This document shows positions 1 through 11,939 of a stretch of DNA of 64,000 bases, in pieces; the first letter of the stretch is position 1, and each line of letters starts with the position of its first letter. Location of the stretch: the NCBI RefSeq assembly GCF_037325665.1, contig NC_090261.1:68500139-68564138 (forward strand), in the 5' to 3' direction. The notes under the pieces are model-generated. The model did not search any database. It was not told the DNA's origin and saw only the letters and a program-made list of their open reading frames with translations. Origin of the DNA: Littorina saxatilis (lineage: Eukaryota; Mollusca; Gastropoda; Littorinimorpha; Littorinidae). The translations under genes and the position numbers were made by a program.

Positions 1-1189
1 GCATACATAATTTTGATACATTCAAGCGTTCACGGTGTGTTTGACATTCTTTTGTTCTTAACCTCAATCATCCATTTAAAACCAATTACAAAAGAGACTG
101 AGAAAAAACAGCAGGGATGTTGCAAGATTGGAATGCCACCTTTTCCACTTTAGTGTATCTGTTGTTTGTTTCTCTTTTGTAGCATCTCTGCGCTGTTTTG
201 AACATAATATTTCTAGTTTGAAACTTACAGTTCTTTCTGAGCAATGGCTAGAGATGCATGCATTGTGTTGTTTCGTAGGGTGATATTTAGATCAGTATTT
301 CTACAAGTATGTGCTAACTGTTCCCAGGCCGCTGTCTCATTGTTTTTGCCATAACAAAAAGTCAAGATGTTCATGCACTTTTTTTCCAACCTCCTCGTTC
401 GGCATACTCCGTAATTAGCCCTGTGGAAGCGACATCACAAATTGAAGGAAGATCGAACAATCGGGATTGATTCAGTGTGTGTTGCAGAACTTCACATGGG
501 GCTAGATCAAGAGATTGCCCAATTTTCTTATTTTTAACTTTCAAGGGGGAACAAATGTTGATGGCTGTTAGTGCAGTGGCTTTTGTTTTCTGGATATTTA
601 ACGACTTTCTTTGTTGTACTTTCAGTGGGTTTCATTTTCAAGCACGTATGTTAGCTTTACTTATGTATATTCTCGTGTGCATTTTTTTCTTATGTGGGAA
701 TTTGGTACTTTCAGAGAGATTGTACTTAATCAATTCATTGATGTATATTTTTGCAACGACTTCTGAATGTGGTAAAGGCATATGGCCTTTTGGCGTATGT
801 GTGTGTCCGTGTAAAGTTGTGTGTTTGACACCTATTCAATGGCTCATGTTATTAACATTTTCCAGTTCACAGGAAAAACTTCCTTTTCCCTATTTGCGCC
901 ACTTGAACGTCTCTTTCATTCTCTTACCCCCCTCTGTTTTCTTTAAAAAAAATCTATATTTCATCGTTTGTCCTTCACCTATGGAACAAATGTGGTTTGT
1001 TTTGATCTATTCATACTGTTGCTGACTTCCCCTTTTAAAAAATAAACTTTTTTTCAAAATGTTTTAGACACTTTGGCGTGTGCAGTTTGTTTGCTTTGGC
1101 GTGTGCAGTTTGCATAGTTTGTTGTTGAACTTGAAGGCCTTGTTTTGCTAAAATTACACAATTATGTCCACTACCTCAGATCTCTCCAG

Positions 1190-1390
1190 GCTGTCACGTT
1201 GGATTAAGAGGATCCTTTGACTTGGACACATACCAAAAATCAACAGCGTGGCTGCATTCTGTGCAGCGGGAAGTTTTGCTGAATTCATTTAACAGCTATT
1301 GACATAGGTGTCACTTATTCAACAAAAAATCCACTTTTCACAGGAAGCAGCCTGGCTGTTGATTTTTGGCGTGTGTTTTAGTTGAAGCTC
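1190..1390 (-). repeat. Diverged interspersed repeat, same core family
   Basis: GACACATACCAAAAATCAAC and CAGGAAGCAGCCTGGCTGTT resemble the repeats at 3225 and 57930. The flanks (1-1190 and 1390-1680) show no gene: one 182-codon open frame at 477 has cDNA-like low complexity and no domain. A 19 bp direct repeat, CTTTGGCGTGTGCAGTTTG, lies at about 1069 and 1095. Confidence 0.4.
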
Positions 1391-1918
1391 TTGTTCCATG
1401 TAAAAGCCTCAACAGATGTCTGGTGAATGTGATCGCTTACACAAGAATGTGCCTTTAAACCTTTTACATCTCTGCATGCATGTCCATGTGTGTATGAGTA
1501 TGTGCATATCAAATTCTTTTAAATCTCGCTTCTCTCAGCCATACATAAAACAAATCAAACCAAATTTTAATTATCCGTTCACATTTATTTGACATCAGTT
1601 CAGTTAGTGATTGCCATTTTGCAGGTAGTAAAGTCTACACAAATACACTGACATTAGTTTGAAAGAACTGATATTTCAGGGAGGCAGAATTATACACACG
1701 CACACACCACACGCACACACCACACACACACAAAAGCTATTGAAGTAATTGAGTAATCGCTCTACAGAACGTACATTACTTTCTCCAAATATTCACATAA
1801 TTTTTTCGTAGGATAATAAATTATTGTTTTCTCACAAAAAAGACTAGCTGATGAATCTAGTGTCACACACATTACAACAGTGACCCACAAATTGATTTCA
1901 GTGGAAAGACCATGCAGT

Positions 1919-2287
1919 CTTCTTCTGCGTTCGTGGGCTGAAACTCCCACGTACACGTGTTTTTTGCACGAGTGAAATTTTACGTGTATGACCGTTTTTT
2001 ACCCCGCCATTTAGGCAGCCATACGCCGTTTTCGGAGGAAGCATGCTGGGTATTTTCGTGTTTCTATAACCCACCGAACTCTGACATGGATTACAGGATC
2101 TTTTTCGTGCGCACTTGGTCTTGTGCTTGCGTGTACACACGGGGGTGTTCGGACACCGAGGAGAGTCTGCACACAAAGTTGACTCTGAGAAATAAATCTC
2201 TCGCCGAACGTAGGGACGAACTCACGCTGACAGCGGCCAACTGGATACAAATCCAGCGCGCTACCGACTGAGCTACATCCCCACCCC
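1919..2287 (-). mobile_element. tRNA-derived SINE, (GAA)n tail, full length
   Basis: On the minus strand it begins GGGTGGGGATGTAGCTCAGT (A-box), continues through a degenerate B-box and a body with GTCAACTTTGTGTGCAGACT, and ends in a short GAA tail. It is flanked by a perfect 12 bp target duplication, AGACCATGCAGT (1907-1918 and 2288-2299). Confidence 0.9.
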
Positions 2288-2384
2288 AGACCATGCAGTT
2301 GTATTACACTGAACTGAAGGCTGCTCATCCATATCTCGCTTACAGCATTGCTTGGCAATCATACACACACGACGAATACGCACA

Positions 2385-2479
2385 CACACACATGGTGAAT
2401 ATGGATACACACACACAGCGAATATGCAGACACACACATACACACACATGGCGAAGATACACATACACACAGCAAATAT

Positions 2480-2519
<40 letters not shown>

Positions 2520-2525
2520 AAAGTA

Positions 2526-2556
<31 letters not shown>

Positions 2557-2575
2557 GGCAATCACACACACACAG
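2385..2575. repeat. CA-rich microsatellite
   Basis: Several (CA)n blocks with interruptions. Apparent proteins here are only repeat translations. Confidence 0.95.
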
Positions 2576-2659
2576 ACATTTCTTCCCGTCAGACTTCCAC
2601 TTTAGATGTCAGCAAATACATCCATGTATGCTTCCTCTTTTAAAGGTTGAGCCGGGATA

Positions 2660-2785
2660 TAGTAGGTGCTTATATTTCCTCTGTGGAACATTCTAAACTG
2701 TTAGATGCTTATATATTTCCTCTGTAGCACATTCCAAACTGTTAGGTGCTTATATTTCCTTTGTAGCACATTCCAAACAGTTCTG
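2660..2785 (+). repeat. Three tandem copies of a 45 bp unit
   Basis: GGTGCTTATATTTCCTCTGT followed by AGCACATTCCAAACTGTTAG recurs three times with small differences. Confidence 0.75.
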
Positions 2786-2952
2786 AAAACATGCACACAC
2801 AGCTCTCACTGTTTTTAAGCTATTTTTCCACGGAGGTCCTTATTCTGCAAGCAAGTGTTTCTCGCAGTACCCCGCTGTAATGCACACCTTCGGCGTCTCC
2901 TCCACATTTGCAAAAAGTACTCTCAGCCCTATAGAGTATTAAACTCATTGTC

Positions 2953-3014
2953 TCCCAGGTACGGATATATCCGTATCCACACATATGGCTCTATCTGACC
3001 AGGTACGGATATAT
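2953..3014 (+). repeat. Direct repeat CCAGGTACGGATATATC
   Basis: The 17 bp word occurs twice 43 bp apart; the first copy is a palindrome-like CGGATATATCCG. Confidence 0.7.
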
Positions 3015-3224
3015 CAGCTCAGACTGTTAGCTTCAGTCGCTTCCTGTTACGTCGATCTAACGCATGCATTCCAGTGTGTTGATACACCGTTTCTACACAG
3101 TTACTACTATTCTGAGTGACCTGCTGCAGCACAGCTGGGCTCGGCTAAAAAAAACCTTGGTCAACATAGATGGGGTAGAAAGTGTTAAACAGGGAGAGTC
3201 CTGGATGCACAGAGTCCTGAAGGT

Positions 3225-3490
3225 GCACATTCCCCTTCTTTGGCTTGATATGCACAGTCCTTCCTGTGTAAACAATTTGACTTATCATCTCAGACCTGGC
3301 TTGGCTTGTACACGGGATGTGACCATTCCTCCACTTTAACACATACCAAATATTAACTGCCTGGGTGCTCTCTATGCAGAGTGGGAAGATTTTGATGAAT
3401 TGATTTCTCAAAGGACACAAGTGGCTTTTATAAATAACTTCAAAAAAAAATTCTCACACTGAACAAGAAGCAGTCAGGATGTTGTTTTCT
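3225..3490 (-). repeat. Diverged interspersed repeat, same core family
   Basis: TCATCTCAGACCTGGCTTGG, ATTCCTCCACTTTAACACAT and GAAGCAGTCAGGATGTT follow the same order as in the other copies. It lies directly 3' of JKAMP and probably within its 3' UTR region. Confidence 0.4.
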
Positions 3491-3557
3491 TGTATGTTTC
3501 CAAGTGGAAAGTTGTTCATATTCAAGGTAAATTAAAAGCGTGAACGAGGGACACCCA

Positions 3558-6500
3558 TCAGACAGAATCCAGGTTTTCAGGATCGGTAAAGGACACGGTC
3601 AGGATGTAGAAAATGGCTGGGAAAGGAATGAGCGCGAGCAGCGAAGCGTGGAAGTTGGGCGACTCCATCCGGGTCAGCGCGATGATGCCGTACGCGTGAA
3701 GCAGCCAGTGGCCGAAGAGGATCATGGCGTGACGAGGATTGGTCACACACAGCTTGACTAGTTGACACATGGACTGAAAGCAGAACGGCTATACACATTA
3801 ACTTAACACCTGTGTTACCAGTCTTGATACAGTGGAACCCCCTTTTAAGACCACAACAAATCTGTTCTTAAAAGGATGGTTGTCTCAAAGGTGGAGGTTA
3901 ATTTTCATTTCACAAACATGAAATTTGAAAAGCTAGAGTATTAATAAAGGGGTTGTCTTCAAACGAAGGGAATTAGAAGGGTGGCTCCACTGTATGTCAG
4001 TGTTCACAATCATCTGTAAAAAACACACCCAAAAGACCCTAAGGCCCCCCCAAAAAATAGGTCTGTTTACGGTAACCCGACCGACCCTAGTTTTTAGGCC
4101 CGACCCTAATCTTTTTTTTGGATCGTTTGAAAAAAACAAAAACGCATCCAAAATAAAGCTGTTTGCGCTCAAACAGCAGACGACAGAAGGGAGGTAAGTT
4201 GAAAGTACTGTTTATAGTTATGTTGGGCAAAAACAGGGATTGATGAGAAGAAATGAACTGTGAAACATCATAGAGAGGGGAGAAAAAAAAAAGAAGAAAA
4301 AAAAAATGGAAAAAAAAAAAACCCGACCTACCGACCCTATTTTTTCACCCTATGTTACCGTAAACAGAATTTTTTTTTTTTTTGGCCTAATGAAGCTACT
4401 CAATATTGTGATCTTGCAAATGTCTTCTTCATATTTATGTATATTAGACCTTACAGGGTCTAAACAGCTCAAGACCTGAACACCAATTAATGTCCTGATG
4501 AAGTTTTTCAGCGTGTACATTGAAAGTGTGCCTGAAGGTTTTCAAGTACGCTACAAATGTGCTCCAAAACAACCTAATTACAAATTCACATAACATCTGA
4601 AATGTGTTGATGACAAAACTTACCCCTTCTTCCATTGAAGCAAAATGAACAGCATTGGTCACCACGGAAACAACCAAGATGATGTAGGGAAAGGAGTAAT
4701 CTGTGAAAAAATTGAAACAACAACATTGTTTTATTAGCTGTTCGGACTCTTAAAATGTACACAGGAACACAATCCGCCCCCCCCCCCATACACACACAAA
4801 AAGAACAACAGAAAAAAAGAAAGGTACCAAAATCAACTGAAAGAATAAGAAAAGTTGACTTTCAGAGGAAAACGCCACACAATGATGTGATTGGCAACAC
4901 ACAAAAAGGAAAAAAAAGGTTAAACAATCAACTGAAAGAATGGGCGGGGATGTAGCTCAGTCGGTAGCGCGCTGGATTTGTATCCAGTTGGCCGCTGTCA
5001 GCGTGAGTTCGTCCCTACGTTCGGCGAGAGATTTATTTCTCAGAGTCAACTTTGTGTGCAGACTCTCCTCGGTGTCCGAACACCCCCGTGTGTACACGCA
5101 AGCACAAGACCAAGTGCGCACGAAAAAAATCCTGTAATCCATGTCAGAGTTCGGTGGGTTATAGAAACACGAAAATACCCAGCATGCTTCCTCCAAAAAC
5201 GGCGTATGGCTGCCTAAATGGCGGGGTAAAAAACGGTCATACACGTAAAATTCCACTCGTGCAAAAAACACGAGTGTACGTGGGAGTTTCAGCCCACGAA
5301 CGCAGAAGAAGAAGAAGAAGAACTGAAAGAATAAGGAAAAGTTGACGTACAGATAAGCCCGCCAAACACAGCCTGTGTGATGATGAGAATGGGCAGGAAG
5401 TAAAGAGCAGCGTAAATGGAGCGTGTCCCCCGACCGTCAGCCAGGTGGTAGGAGATCAAGGGTCGAAACATCATCATCAGCACCAGAGAGAATGCGTAGT
5501 AGATCATCACTATGGTATAGCTGTAAGGAAAAGAATCACATGGATACTTGTAAGATGATACACTTGTGCATTCAGCCATAATCATCAATGGCATCAGCAA
5601 GGATGAGTTGTACTTTTGTAAACATTCAAAATCAGAAAAACCTGCACTGAGGCTGTGGACATGTTTTTGTGTGTGTATGTGTTTTTTTTTTATCTCTTGT
5701 GTCTTATAAAAAGCTATCAGGAATCATTTTTTTATTCTAAAATTTCTTATTTCATTACGGAATTTAGTGTATGAAACCTCTATAGAAAATCTTATTGTGG
5801 CTGACATGTTCCCAGAAATACATGTACAGCACAATAAAAAAAAAAAGTATCTACCCGGTAGATATTTAAAAAAATTCTGTTTCTGAGTGCTGTTGCTATT
5901 ATTTTCTACAGTAAGAGGCCAACAGCTCCAGAGGATATACACAGATATATTTCAAAAGAACTGTTCATACCAGACAGATATCACCAGATATATATTCAGC
6001 AGGTCTAATTTGTGCAAAATGTGTGTAACAGACAGAAGGTAGTTACAGCAGGCACATAATCACTTACAAGGTAAAGCAACTACTGCAGAAGTTTACGAGA
6101 GATCATGTTGATATTTGGGCATTAAACCGGTATGCTGAAATAATTTTTAACATCAAAATGTGGTCTCTACTTCATAAGACAGTGCCTATTTCCATAAATG
6201 ACATGTAAGTTAAACCCAAATCTAAGAAAATAAAGTCTTAAAATGGAGGTAAATTAACAGAGGTTTTGAACAAAAACTCTGACAAAAGTAAGGTTTTAAA
6301 GGTGGTCGTCTACATTTTTGCTTTTTTTCAATAATCTTATGGTTAGATTTCACTAAAAAGTTATGTCAGATGATGAATGAACCATGGGGAAAAAAGTTAT
6401 AGAAAAAAAAAATGTAAAAAAAGATTTTATTTTTGGGTACATGTAGCTTGACTCACGCTTCCAATATTTAGTTTTCTGTTTGCTGAGAACATGTGCTTTG

Positions 6501-9500
6501 CCTAAAAATACTGACCAATCAAATTCATGTCACTATGCTTATAGCCACGCCCAAACAAGTGCAGCAACAGTTTGACACTGGAGCGCTGTCCACGCTTTTT
6601 TTTAAACGCACGAAATGCACGGGATTTGAGAGGAGTTTTGCGCTTGGCATTTTCCAAATAAGGATATCCTACTATGAGTACTACGCTGGAATACTACAAT
6701 GAATTTTCAAACGGCTACACTGGCTTCGTCTTTCCTGATCGAAAGGGGGTGTATTGTTGATATTTGTAGATAATAGACTCTGCATTTTAATGGTCAAATG
6801 GCGATTTCGGTATAAAAATGTAGACAAGGACCTTTAAATGGGGGTGTTAAAAGGGGGTCAACTGCAGTTACACAGCGAGCCAGTGACTCACAGTGGATAG
6901 ACCACCTCCTGTGTGCAGTGAAGTGTGTCTGTGTAGTTGGGACTGGGGTTGTAGAGCATGGTGTACCAGTCGGACAGCTGCTGGACGCGACACGAGCGAA
7001 TGTCCAGCGAGCCCACCGGCTCCGACAGCACCAGCGTCAGTAAGGCGGACATTGCACTCTCCGCCAACGCTGACAGGTGCAACACCATCACTGACCTGGG
7101 AAATATGAAAATAGAATATGTTATAGTATACATAGTTTTCATACTGAACAAATTAATTCTGCATCTGAAAATCATTCACAATTCACACTTCCAATCTTTA
7201 TGTTTTCTTCAGCTGTGCAAATGCACTTTCAGGATATTTGTTTTTTAGAAAAGTGATACATTCTCACGCACAGACACACAACACATGTGTATTTCTGGGA
7301 TCGCGCTAGCTTTTTAAAAAACGCGTAAGTCATACGCAACGAAACGAAAAAAACGCGTCACGGACCAATATTTTTGCGTACTACGAAAACACATACAGAC
7401 ACAAACAAAACACGCACGAAAGACTTAAAGACACTCCTTACCTAAATACGGCGAGTTTTCCTGTCGAACTCCGCGCACGCCTGTCGAATAACACCCCTGC
7501 TGTCTCCAACCTTCGGGCCTTGCGAGTTTGTTTCCCGCTCTAATACGACTAGACACACTTTCCGCCTTTTGGAAGCGCGAGATGGGAGAGCAGCTAATGT
7601 CTGTTTCATTATCCGACAAGACATTTTCTGGTAATACCCTCGTTACGTTCGTTTGTGATACTTCGATGCAAAAAGAAACGGACTTCAGTTTTGACGCTCA
7701 GATTTCATGTGTGTCGTCACTTCTCGAGCCCTATAGTCAGTTTCAGGATTGGGTCAGAGCAAAAGCGCTGCGTGAAGACAAGAAAAAGTTACAATATTTT
7801 TGCGTATGGCTTACGCGGCGCGGCGAAAAAAACGCGTCAGCGACTTTTAAAATGCGTCAAATACGCAAAAATCGTGCGTAAACGCGATCCCTGGTATTTT
7901 GAATACACTTGCACACAAACAAATATACTCACACACACACACACGTGATTACACTCTCACACTGAAAAGGATTCAAAAATCGACTATTCTTTGCACACAC
8001 ACAACTTCTTCTACCAGTTATCAAAAATGAATGAAACAAGAAGAGCAAACGCTCGATCGAGTCACTTTCGCAGTTCTGAATATTATATGAGGCATCAGAT
8101 GGACAGGAAGAAATTGCTATTCACAACACAATGCATACCTGAAGCATACCTGTGACCTTGAAAAAGGTCAAAGGTCACCAAAGCAGACGTCAAAGTGTAG
8201 AGGTCACTGGGAGTCACGTTCACATAAAATTTGAGCCCGGTCACTTTTATAGTTTCCGAGAAAAGCCCAACGTTAAGTTGTGTGTTGCCGAACAGAAAAG
8301 GCTAGTTATCTCCCTTGTTTTTCTGATAACGTTCCTAAAAGGCTACAGATGTAAATACTTTGATGTAAAGAATAATCCTACAAAGTTTCAATCACATCCG
8401 ATGAACTTTGTCAAAGATATAAAATGTCTAATTTTTCCTTTGACGCTGACCTGTGACCTTGAAAAAGGTCAAAGGTCAACGAAACCATCGTTAAAGTGTA
8501 GAGGTCATTGGAGGTCACGACTAAACAAAATATGAGCCCGATCGCTTTGATAGTTTCCGAGAAAAGTCCAACGTTAAGGTGGTGTCTACGGACGGCCGGC
8601 CGGACGGACGGCCGGCCGGCCGGCCGGCCGGACAGACTAACACTGACCGATTACATAGAGTCACATTTTCTCAAGTGACTCAAAAATGTAATCATAGGTT
8701 CTCACTTTTTGGAGCGTGTCTGAGAAAGGGAGTCAATGAAGAACCAGTGCAGGGCAAGGGAGACAAGCCCCATAAAGCCGAGGTAGAGCGCATCGTAAAA
8801 TGTCACTCGGTCGTCACACTTCCTACACATGGAGGAGCTGTCTGGACGATAGCCTCTCGGACAGGCCTGAAAAGAGGGGCAAGTCATATAAACATGCTGA
8901 TTAATGAGTTGTTTGTTGTTTCAACATTCTATTCATGCAGACCTGCTTTCAGCTTATGCACACGTTTCGAAGGTATAGTGCTATTTCCAGACAAAATCCC
9001 CACTTAAAAGTAAATGAGATTGTTTGTTGTGTTACAATTAGGTAAACCAAACCTGTACTTATACCCATGACATCTGCAGGGCTATGTACTTAACCAAAAC
9101 AAAAAACCCAACAACACCATAGCTCATGAAAAAACTTCACCACACCAAAACCATTTTGTTAGTTCCAGAATTACTTATAACTTACACCACATGTTTCACT
9201 TGGTTGAAGTTTTCCACAATACAGGCCTGGACATAAGGAAGTTTTACCTGCAAAATAAAATAAAATGTTTTACTTATGGTCATAAAACGTTGCTTCTTAA
9301 GCATCCACTGAATAAGGAACTTATTTATTTATCATTTACAGTTACACATTTACACTGGAAAATATTCCCCAAATTAAATGCTGTTGGTGATAGAGGAATC
9401 CTGCATAACAGTTCAGCAAGCTCTTGCTATGTATAATGTTAGCACAAATATCTATACTGAAACATGAATATAAAAAACACTTTGCAGTGTGTATATCATA

Positions 9501-9539
9501 TGTGTGTCACTCTGTCTGTATGCATATGTGTCTGCGTGT

Positions 9540-9577
<38 letters not shown>

Positions 9578-9699
9578 TGTGTGTGTGTGTGTGTTTGCAA
9601 CTCACTGTAGGTCAAGGAAGCCTCTCCAGCCTGAGCTGCGAAGACCAGACACAGTAACACCAGAGGCCTGTGCTGATGAAAGAATCTGGGATTCCCCAT
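3558..9699 (-). CDS. JKAMP: JNK1/MAPK8-associated membrane protein (JAMP), complete, 7 exons
   Basis: Exons in transcript order: 9699-9606, 9247-9186, 8866-8706, 7095-6892, 5520-5351, 4700-4624, 3773-3558. All junctions are GT/AG, phases agree, and the sum is 984 nt (327 residues plus stop; the human protein is about 311). Family hallmarks are clear: CPGLYCGK (exon 2), ACPRGYRPDSSSMCRKC and LYLGFMGLVSLALHWFF (exon 3), DIRSCRV..LSDWYTMLYNPSP (exon 4), IYYAFSLVLMMMFRPL (exon 5), GHWLLHAYGIIALTR (exon 7). Known role: a multi-pass ER membrane protein that recruits proteasome and ERAD factors and prolongs JNK1 activity. The ATG at 9699 opens a hydrophobic leader (MGNPRFFHQHRPLVLLCLV...) that could be a signal peptide; the triplet further upstream in the same frame is GTG, not ATG. 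A GT microsatellite starts about 10 bp inside intron 1. Introns carry a SINE, several MITEs and a Helentron-like element. Identification is by remembered family sequence. Confidence 0.93.
3830..3992. mobile_element. MITE, pogo/Tigger-like, TA duplication
   Basis: Ends CAGTGGAACCCCCTTTTAAG and its inverted counterpart (GGTGGCTCCACTG), flanked by TA on both sides (3828-3829, 3993-3994). Lies in the last intron of JKAMP. A fragment of a similar right end lies at 11036-11069. Confidence 0.7.
4043..4387. mobile_element. MITE, PIF/Harbinger-like, TAA duplication
   Basis: GGCCCCCCCAAAAAATAGGT and GTTTACGGTAAC at the left are mirrored by GTTACCGTAAAC and TTTTTTGGCC at the right. TAA flanks both ends (4040-4042, 4388-4390). 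Confidence 0.65.
4942..5320 (+). mobile_element. tRNA-derived SINE, same family, full length
   Basis: Nearly identical to the copy at 1919. Flanked by the 12 bp duplication AACTGAAAGAAT (4930-4941 and 5321-5332). Sits in the fifth intron of JKAMP, antisense to the gene. Confidence 0.9.
6300..6833. mobile_element. Non-autonomous DNA transposon with TTAA duplication
   Basis: About 21 bp imperfect inverted ends, AGGTGGTCGTCTACATTTTT against AGGTCCTTGTCTACATTTTT, flanked by TTAA (6296-6299, 6834-6837). TTAA is the target of piggyBac and Kolobok elements. JKAMP intron 4. Confidence 0.7.
7295..7893. mobile_element. TIR element with 6 bp duplication, rich in ACGCGT
   Basis: Ends CTGGGATCGCG and CGCGATCCCTG, flanked by GTATTT (7289-7294, 7894-7899). 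The interior repeats AACGCGTCA/AATACGCAAAAA-type words near both ends. No coding capacity recognised. JKAMP intron 3. Confidence 0.6.
8035..8687 (+). mobile_element. Helentron/DINE-like element, family B
   Basis: Begins AACAAGAAGAGCAAACGCTC and ends with a hairpin (AGTCACATTTTCTCAAGTGACT) followed by CAAAAAT. A GGCC/CGGA-rich tract precedes the 3' hairpin. It has no target duplication and no terminal inverted repeat of the usual kind. Two AGGTCAAAGGTCA motifs lie inside. Located in JKAMP intron 3 (between coding exons 3 and 4). The class call rests on architecture only. Confidence 0.6.
9541..9595. repeat. (GT)n beside the JKAMP exon 1 donor
   Basis: The tract ends about 10 bp from the splice donor; on the transcript it is a CA repeat at the start of intron 1. 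Confidence 0.95.
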
Positions 9700-10550
9700 G
9701 TTGAACACTGTACTTCAACTTTACAGGCGTGATAAGTTTGCTCTGCGTTCTGTAGCGCTAAGCCACACTTTAAGTCACATCCTATAATTTATAAAGTCAA
9801 AAGTCAAAAACTGAAATCTTGTTATCTCAAACACTTCGAAGTTTCAGTCATTCAAAATGATTTAGCACACCTTGCGAACATGCGAGAAGAAACAATAATT
9901 GATTCAACTTGAGGTGTAATCTTTTTTCGTCTCATATTATTCACAGCGAAGACATGCAGACAGCTGACACAAAATCAATTCAGTCTCCATTCTCACAGGG
10001 AAGACATGAGAGCCATTTTGTTATTGCTGTAGGGATATATCTTTGCATCTCAAACACTCACATTTAAACAATAGATGAATTGGACAATGGGATACAAGAA
10101 TCTAACAAGAAACATATAAAAAAAAGTTTGTAATTAGACTGGCATTGTATAACTGGGTTGTATCTTTCACTGCTTATCCAAGATTATGTTTTCTAAACAA
10201 GATTTTGTTTGCAAACACTAAATAATTACTCCCTTGCAAGGGGGCTAACTGTGGTAACTAATTTTGTACTGCCTTGTTCATCTCCCTTGGCCTTGACGCA
10301 TCACTGAGTTTGAGCCTGGATTGAGCGGTCCCTCACTTTCTCTCTGGTTTTTTTTTTTTTGCTGCTTCAATGCGTATGCTCGTGGTGTTGAAGTGTAGTT
10401 TTGTTTTCAGCAATCAGCATATAGACATCGATACACGCATCACAATTGTTTTCTGCGTTGAAGCATACTCATTGAAACTGACTGCATTCTAAGTCAGTTG
10501 CCCCCGGACACCCACCAACCCCCCCCCCCCCCCCCCCCCCCCCCTTCTCA
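9700..10550. other. JKAMP 5' flank, no gene seen
   Basis: Unique-looking DNA upstream of the JKAMP start codon, ending in a C run of about 28 bases at 10517. No TATA box stands out. The promoter should lie here. Confidence 0.4.
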
Positions 10551-10794
10551 AAATGTTGGCCCTTCTTGTTTTCAGTACACTTTTTAAACGTTCTTCGCAG
10601 TTTCATCAATATAAATCATTTATATCTGCGAGTGTAATTAGAGCCTCTGACATCTTTCCACATCCCTCTCCTCTCCTTGTTTTATCAGTTCATGCCCGTA
10701 TGTTGTGCTCCGTCAGGGTGTGTTTGTATGTGCAGTGACTGATTTTATGAGAAACCTGAACGTGTTGGGAGTCACAAGGGACGGTATCAAGCCA

Positions 10795-10942
10795 CACACA
10801 CACACCCACACACCCCGGGACACACACACCCACACACACACACCCCCACACACACACCCACACATACACTCGCAAACACACACACACTGGCACACTGCAC
10901 ACACACACACAACGGCACCCACACACACACACCCACACACCT
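10795..10942. repeat. CA/CCCACA-rich microsatellite
   Basis: ACACACCC-type units with interruptions. Just downstream (10980-11069) is the right end of a CAGTGGAACC-type MITE. Confidence 0.9.
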
Positions 10943-11194
10943 TTTTTGTACTAAAGATTTTACATGATGTTCATAACCTCTGTAAAATACCTCCATTTCA
11001 AGACTCCCTCCTTTTTAATACCTGATTATCTCAGGCGGTTTTGGAGGTCTTAAAAGGGGGGTTCCACTGTATCTGCAGGCTCTCCTTATTGGTATTATAA
11101 AGGAGTTGAGACTGAGTCAGAAACAAAACTCACGTTAGTAAAATGACTTGTGACATACTCACTCACGTGCAGACAGACGGACGCATCCGGACTG

Positions 11195-11703
11195 GACTGG
11201 GTGGCCGAGTGGTAACGCACTGACTCGCGCTCGGAAGCGAGAGGTTGCGAGTTCGACCCTGGGTCAGGGCGTTAGCAATTTTCTCCCCCCTTTCCGACTA
11301 ACCTAGGTGGTGGGTTCAAGTGCTAGTCTTTCGGATGAGACGAAAAACCGAGGTCCCTTCGTGTACACTACATTGGGGTGTGCACGTTAAAGATCCCACG
11401 ATTGACAAAAGGGTCTTTCCTGGCAAAATTGTATAGGCATAGATAAAAATGTCCACCAAAATACCCGTGTGACTTGGAATAATAGGCCGTGAAAAGTAGG
11501 ATATGCGCCGAAACGGCTGCGATCTGCTGGCCGATGTGAATGCGTGATGTATTGTGTAAAAAAATTCCATCTCACACGGCATAAATAAATCCCTGCGCCT
11601 TGAATAAAAACAAATAAAAAAAATAAATCCCTGCGCTTAGAACTGTACCCACGGAATACGCGCGATATAAGCCTCATATTGATTGATTGATTGATTGATT
11701 GAT
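11195..11703 (+). mobile_element. SINE with a Meta-domain-like body and (ATTG)n tail
   Basis: A Ser/Leu-type tRNA-like head (GGGTGGCCGAGTGGTAACGC, then GCGAGTTCGACCCTGGG) leads into a body with TTTCGGATGAGACGAAAAAC and GTGCACGTTAAAGATCCCAC, resembling the central domain of MetaSINEs. A 30-40 bp stretch near the 3' end is duplicated. The tail is GATT repeats. Confidence 0.75.
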
Positions 11704-11747
11704 CCTCGTGCATTACTGACCTCAGACCGTCGCACGCACGCGTGCCC

Positions 11748-11854
11748 GCACACACGCACACACACCGTGACACACAAACACACACACACACACACACATA
11801 TATACACACACGCATGCACACACGCATACACACACACACTGACACACACACACG

Positions 11855-11894
<40 letters not shown>
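11748..11894. repeat. CA microsatellite
   Basis: Interrupted (CA)n following the SINE at 11195. Confidence 0.95.
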
Positions 11895-11896
<2 letters not shown>

Positions 11897-11939
11897 TGAC
11901 ACTGAGGCTGATTTCGCCCTGTGCCTACAATGATGACTA

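Noticed and set aside
477-1025. 182-codon open frame on the plus strand
   Set aside because: Composition is T-rich and Cys/Phe-heavy with no domain; it looks like open frame by chance in AT-rich DNA.
1957-2358. Recurring 92-115 codon frames (also near 4957 and 40637)
   Set aside because: All lie within the tRNA-derived SINE and recur only because the SINE copies are near identical.
2273-2643. Overlapping open frames on both strands rich in His/Thr or Cys/Val
   Set aside because: They are translations of CA/GT repeats. The same holds for frames at 9489, 10690, 11637, 41424-42249, 43442-44041, 47583-48284, 61193-61649 and 62506-63064.
8152-8535. 127-codon frame repeated at 19564
   Set aside because: Lies inside family B repeats; conservation reflects recent copying, and no domain or codon signal is seen.
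9186-9247. Minus-strand reading KLPYVQACIVENFNQ as a JKAMP exon
   Set aside because: The neighbouring frame gives CPGLYCGK, fits both exon junction phases and matches the family, so the first frame was dropped.
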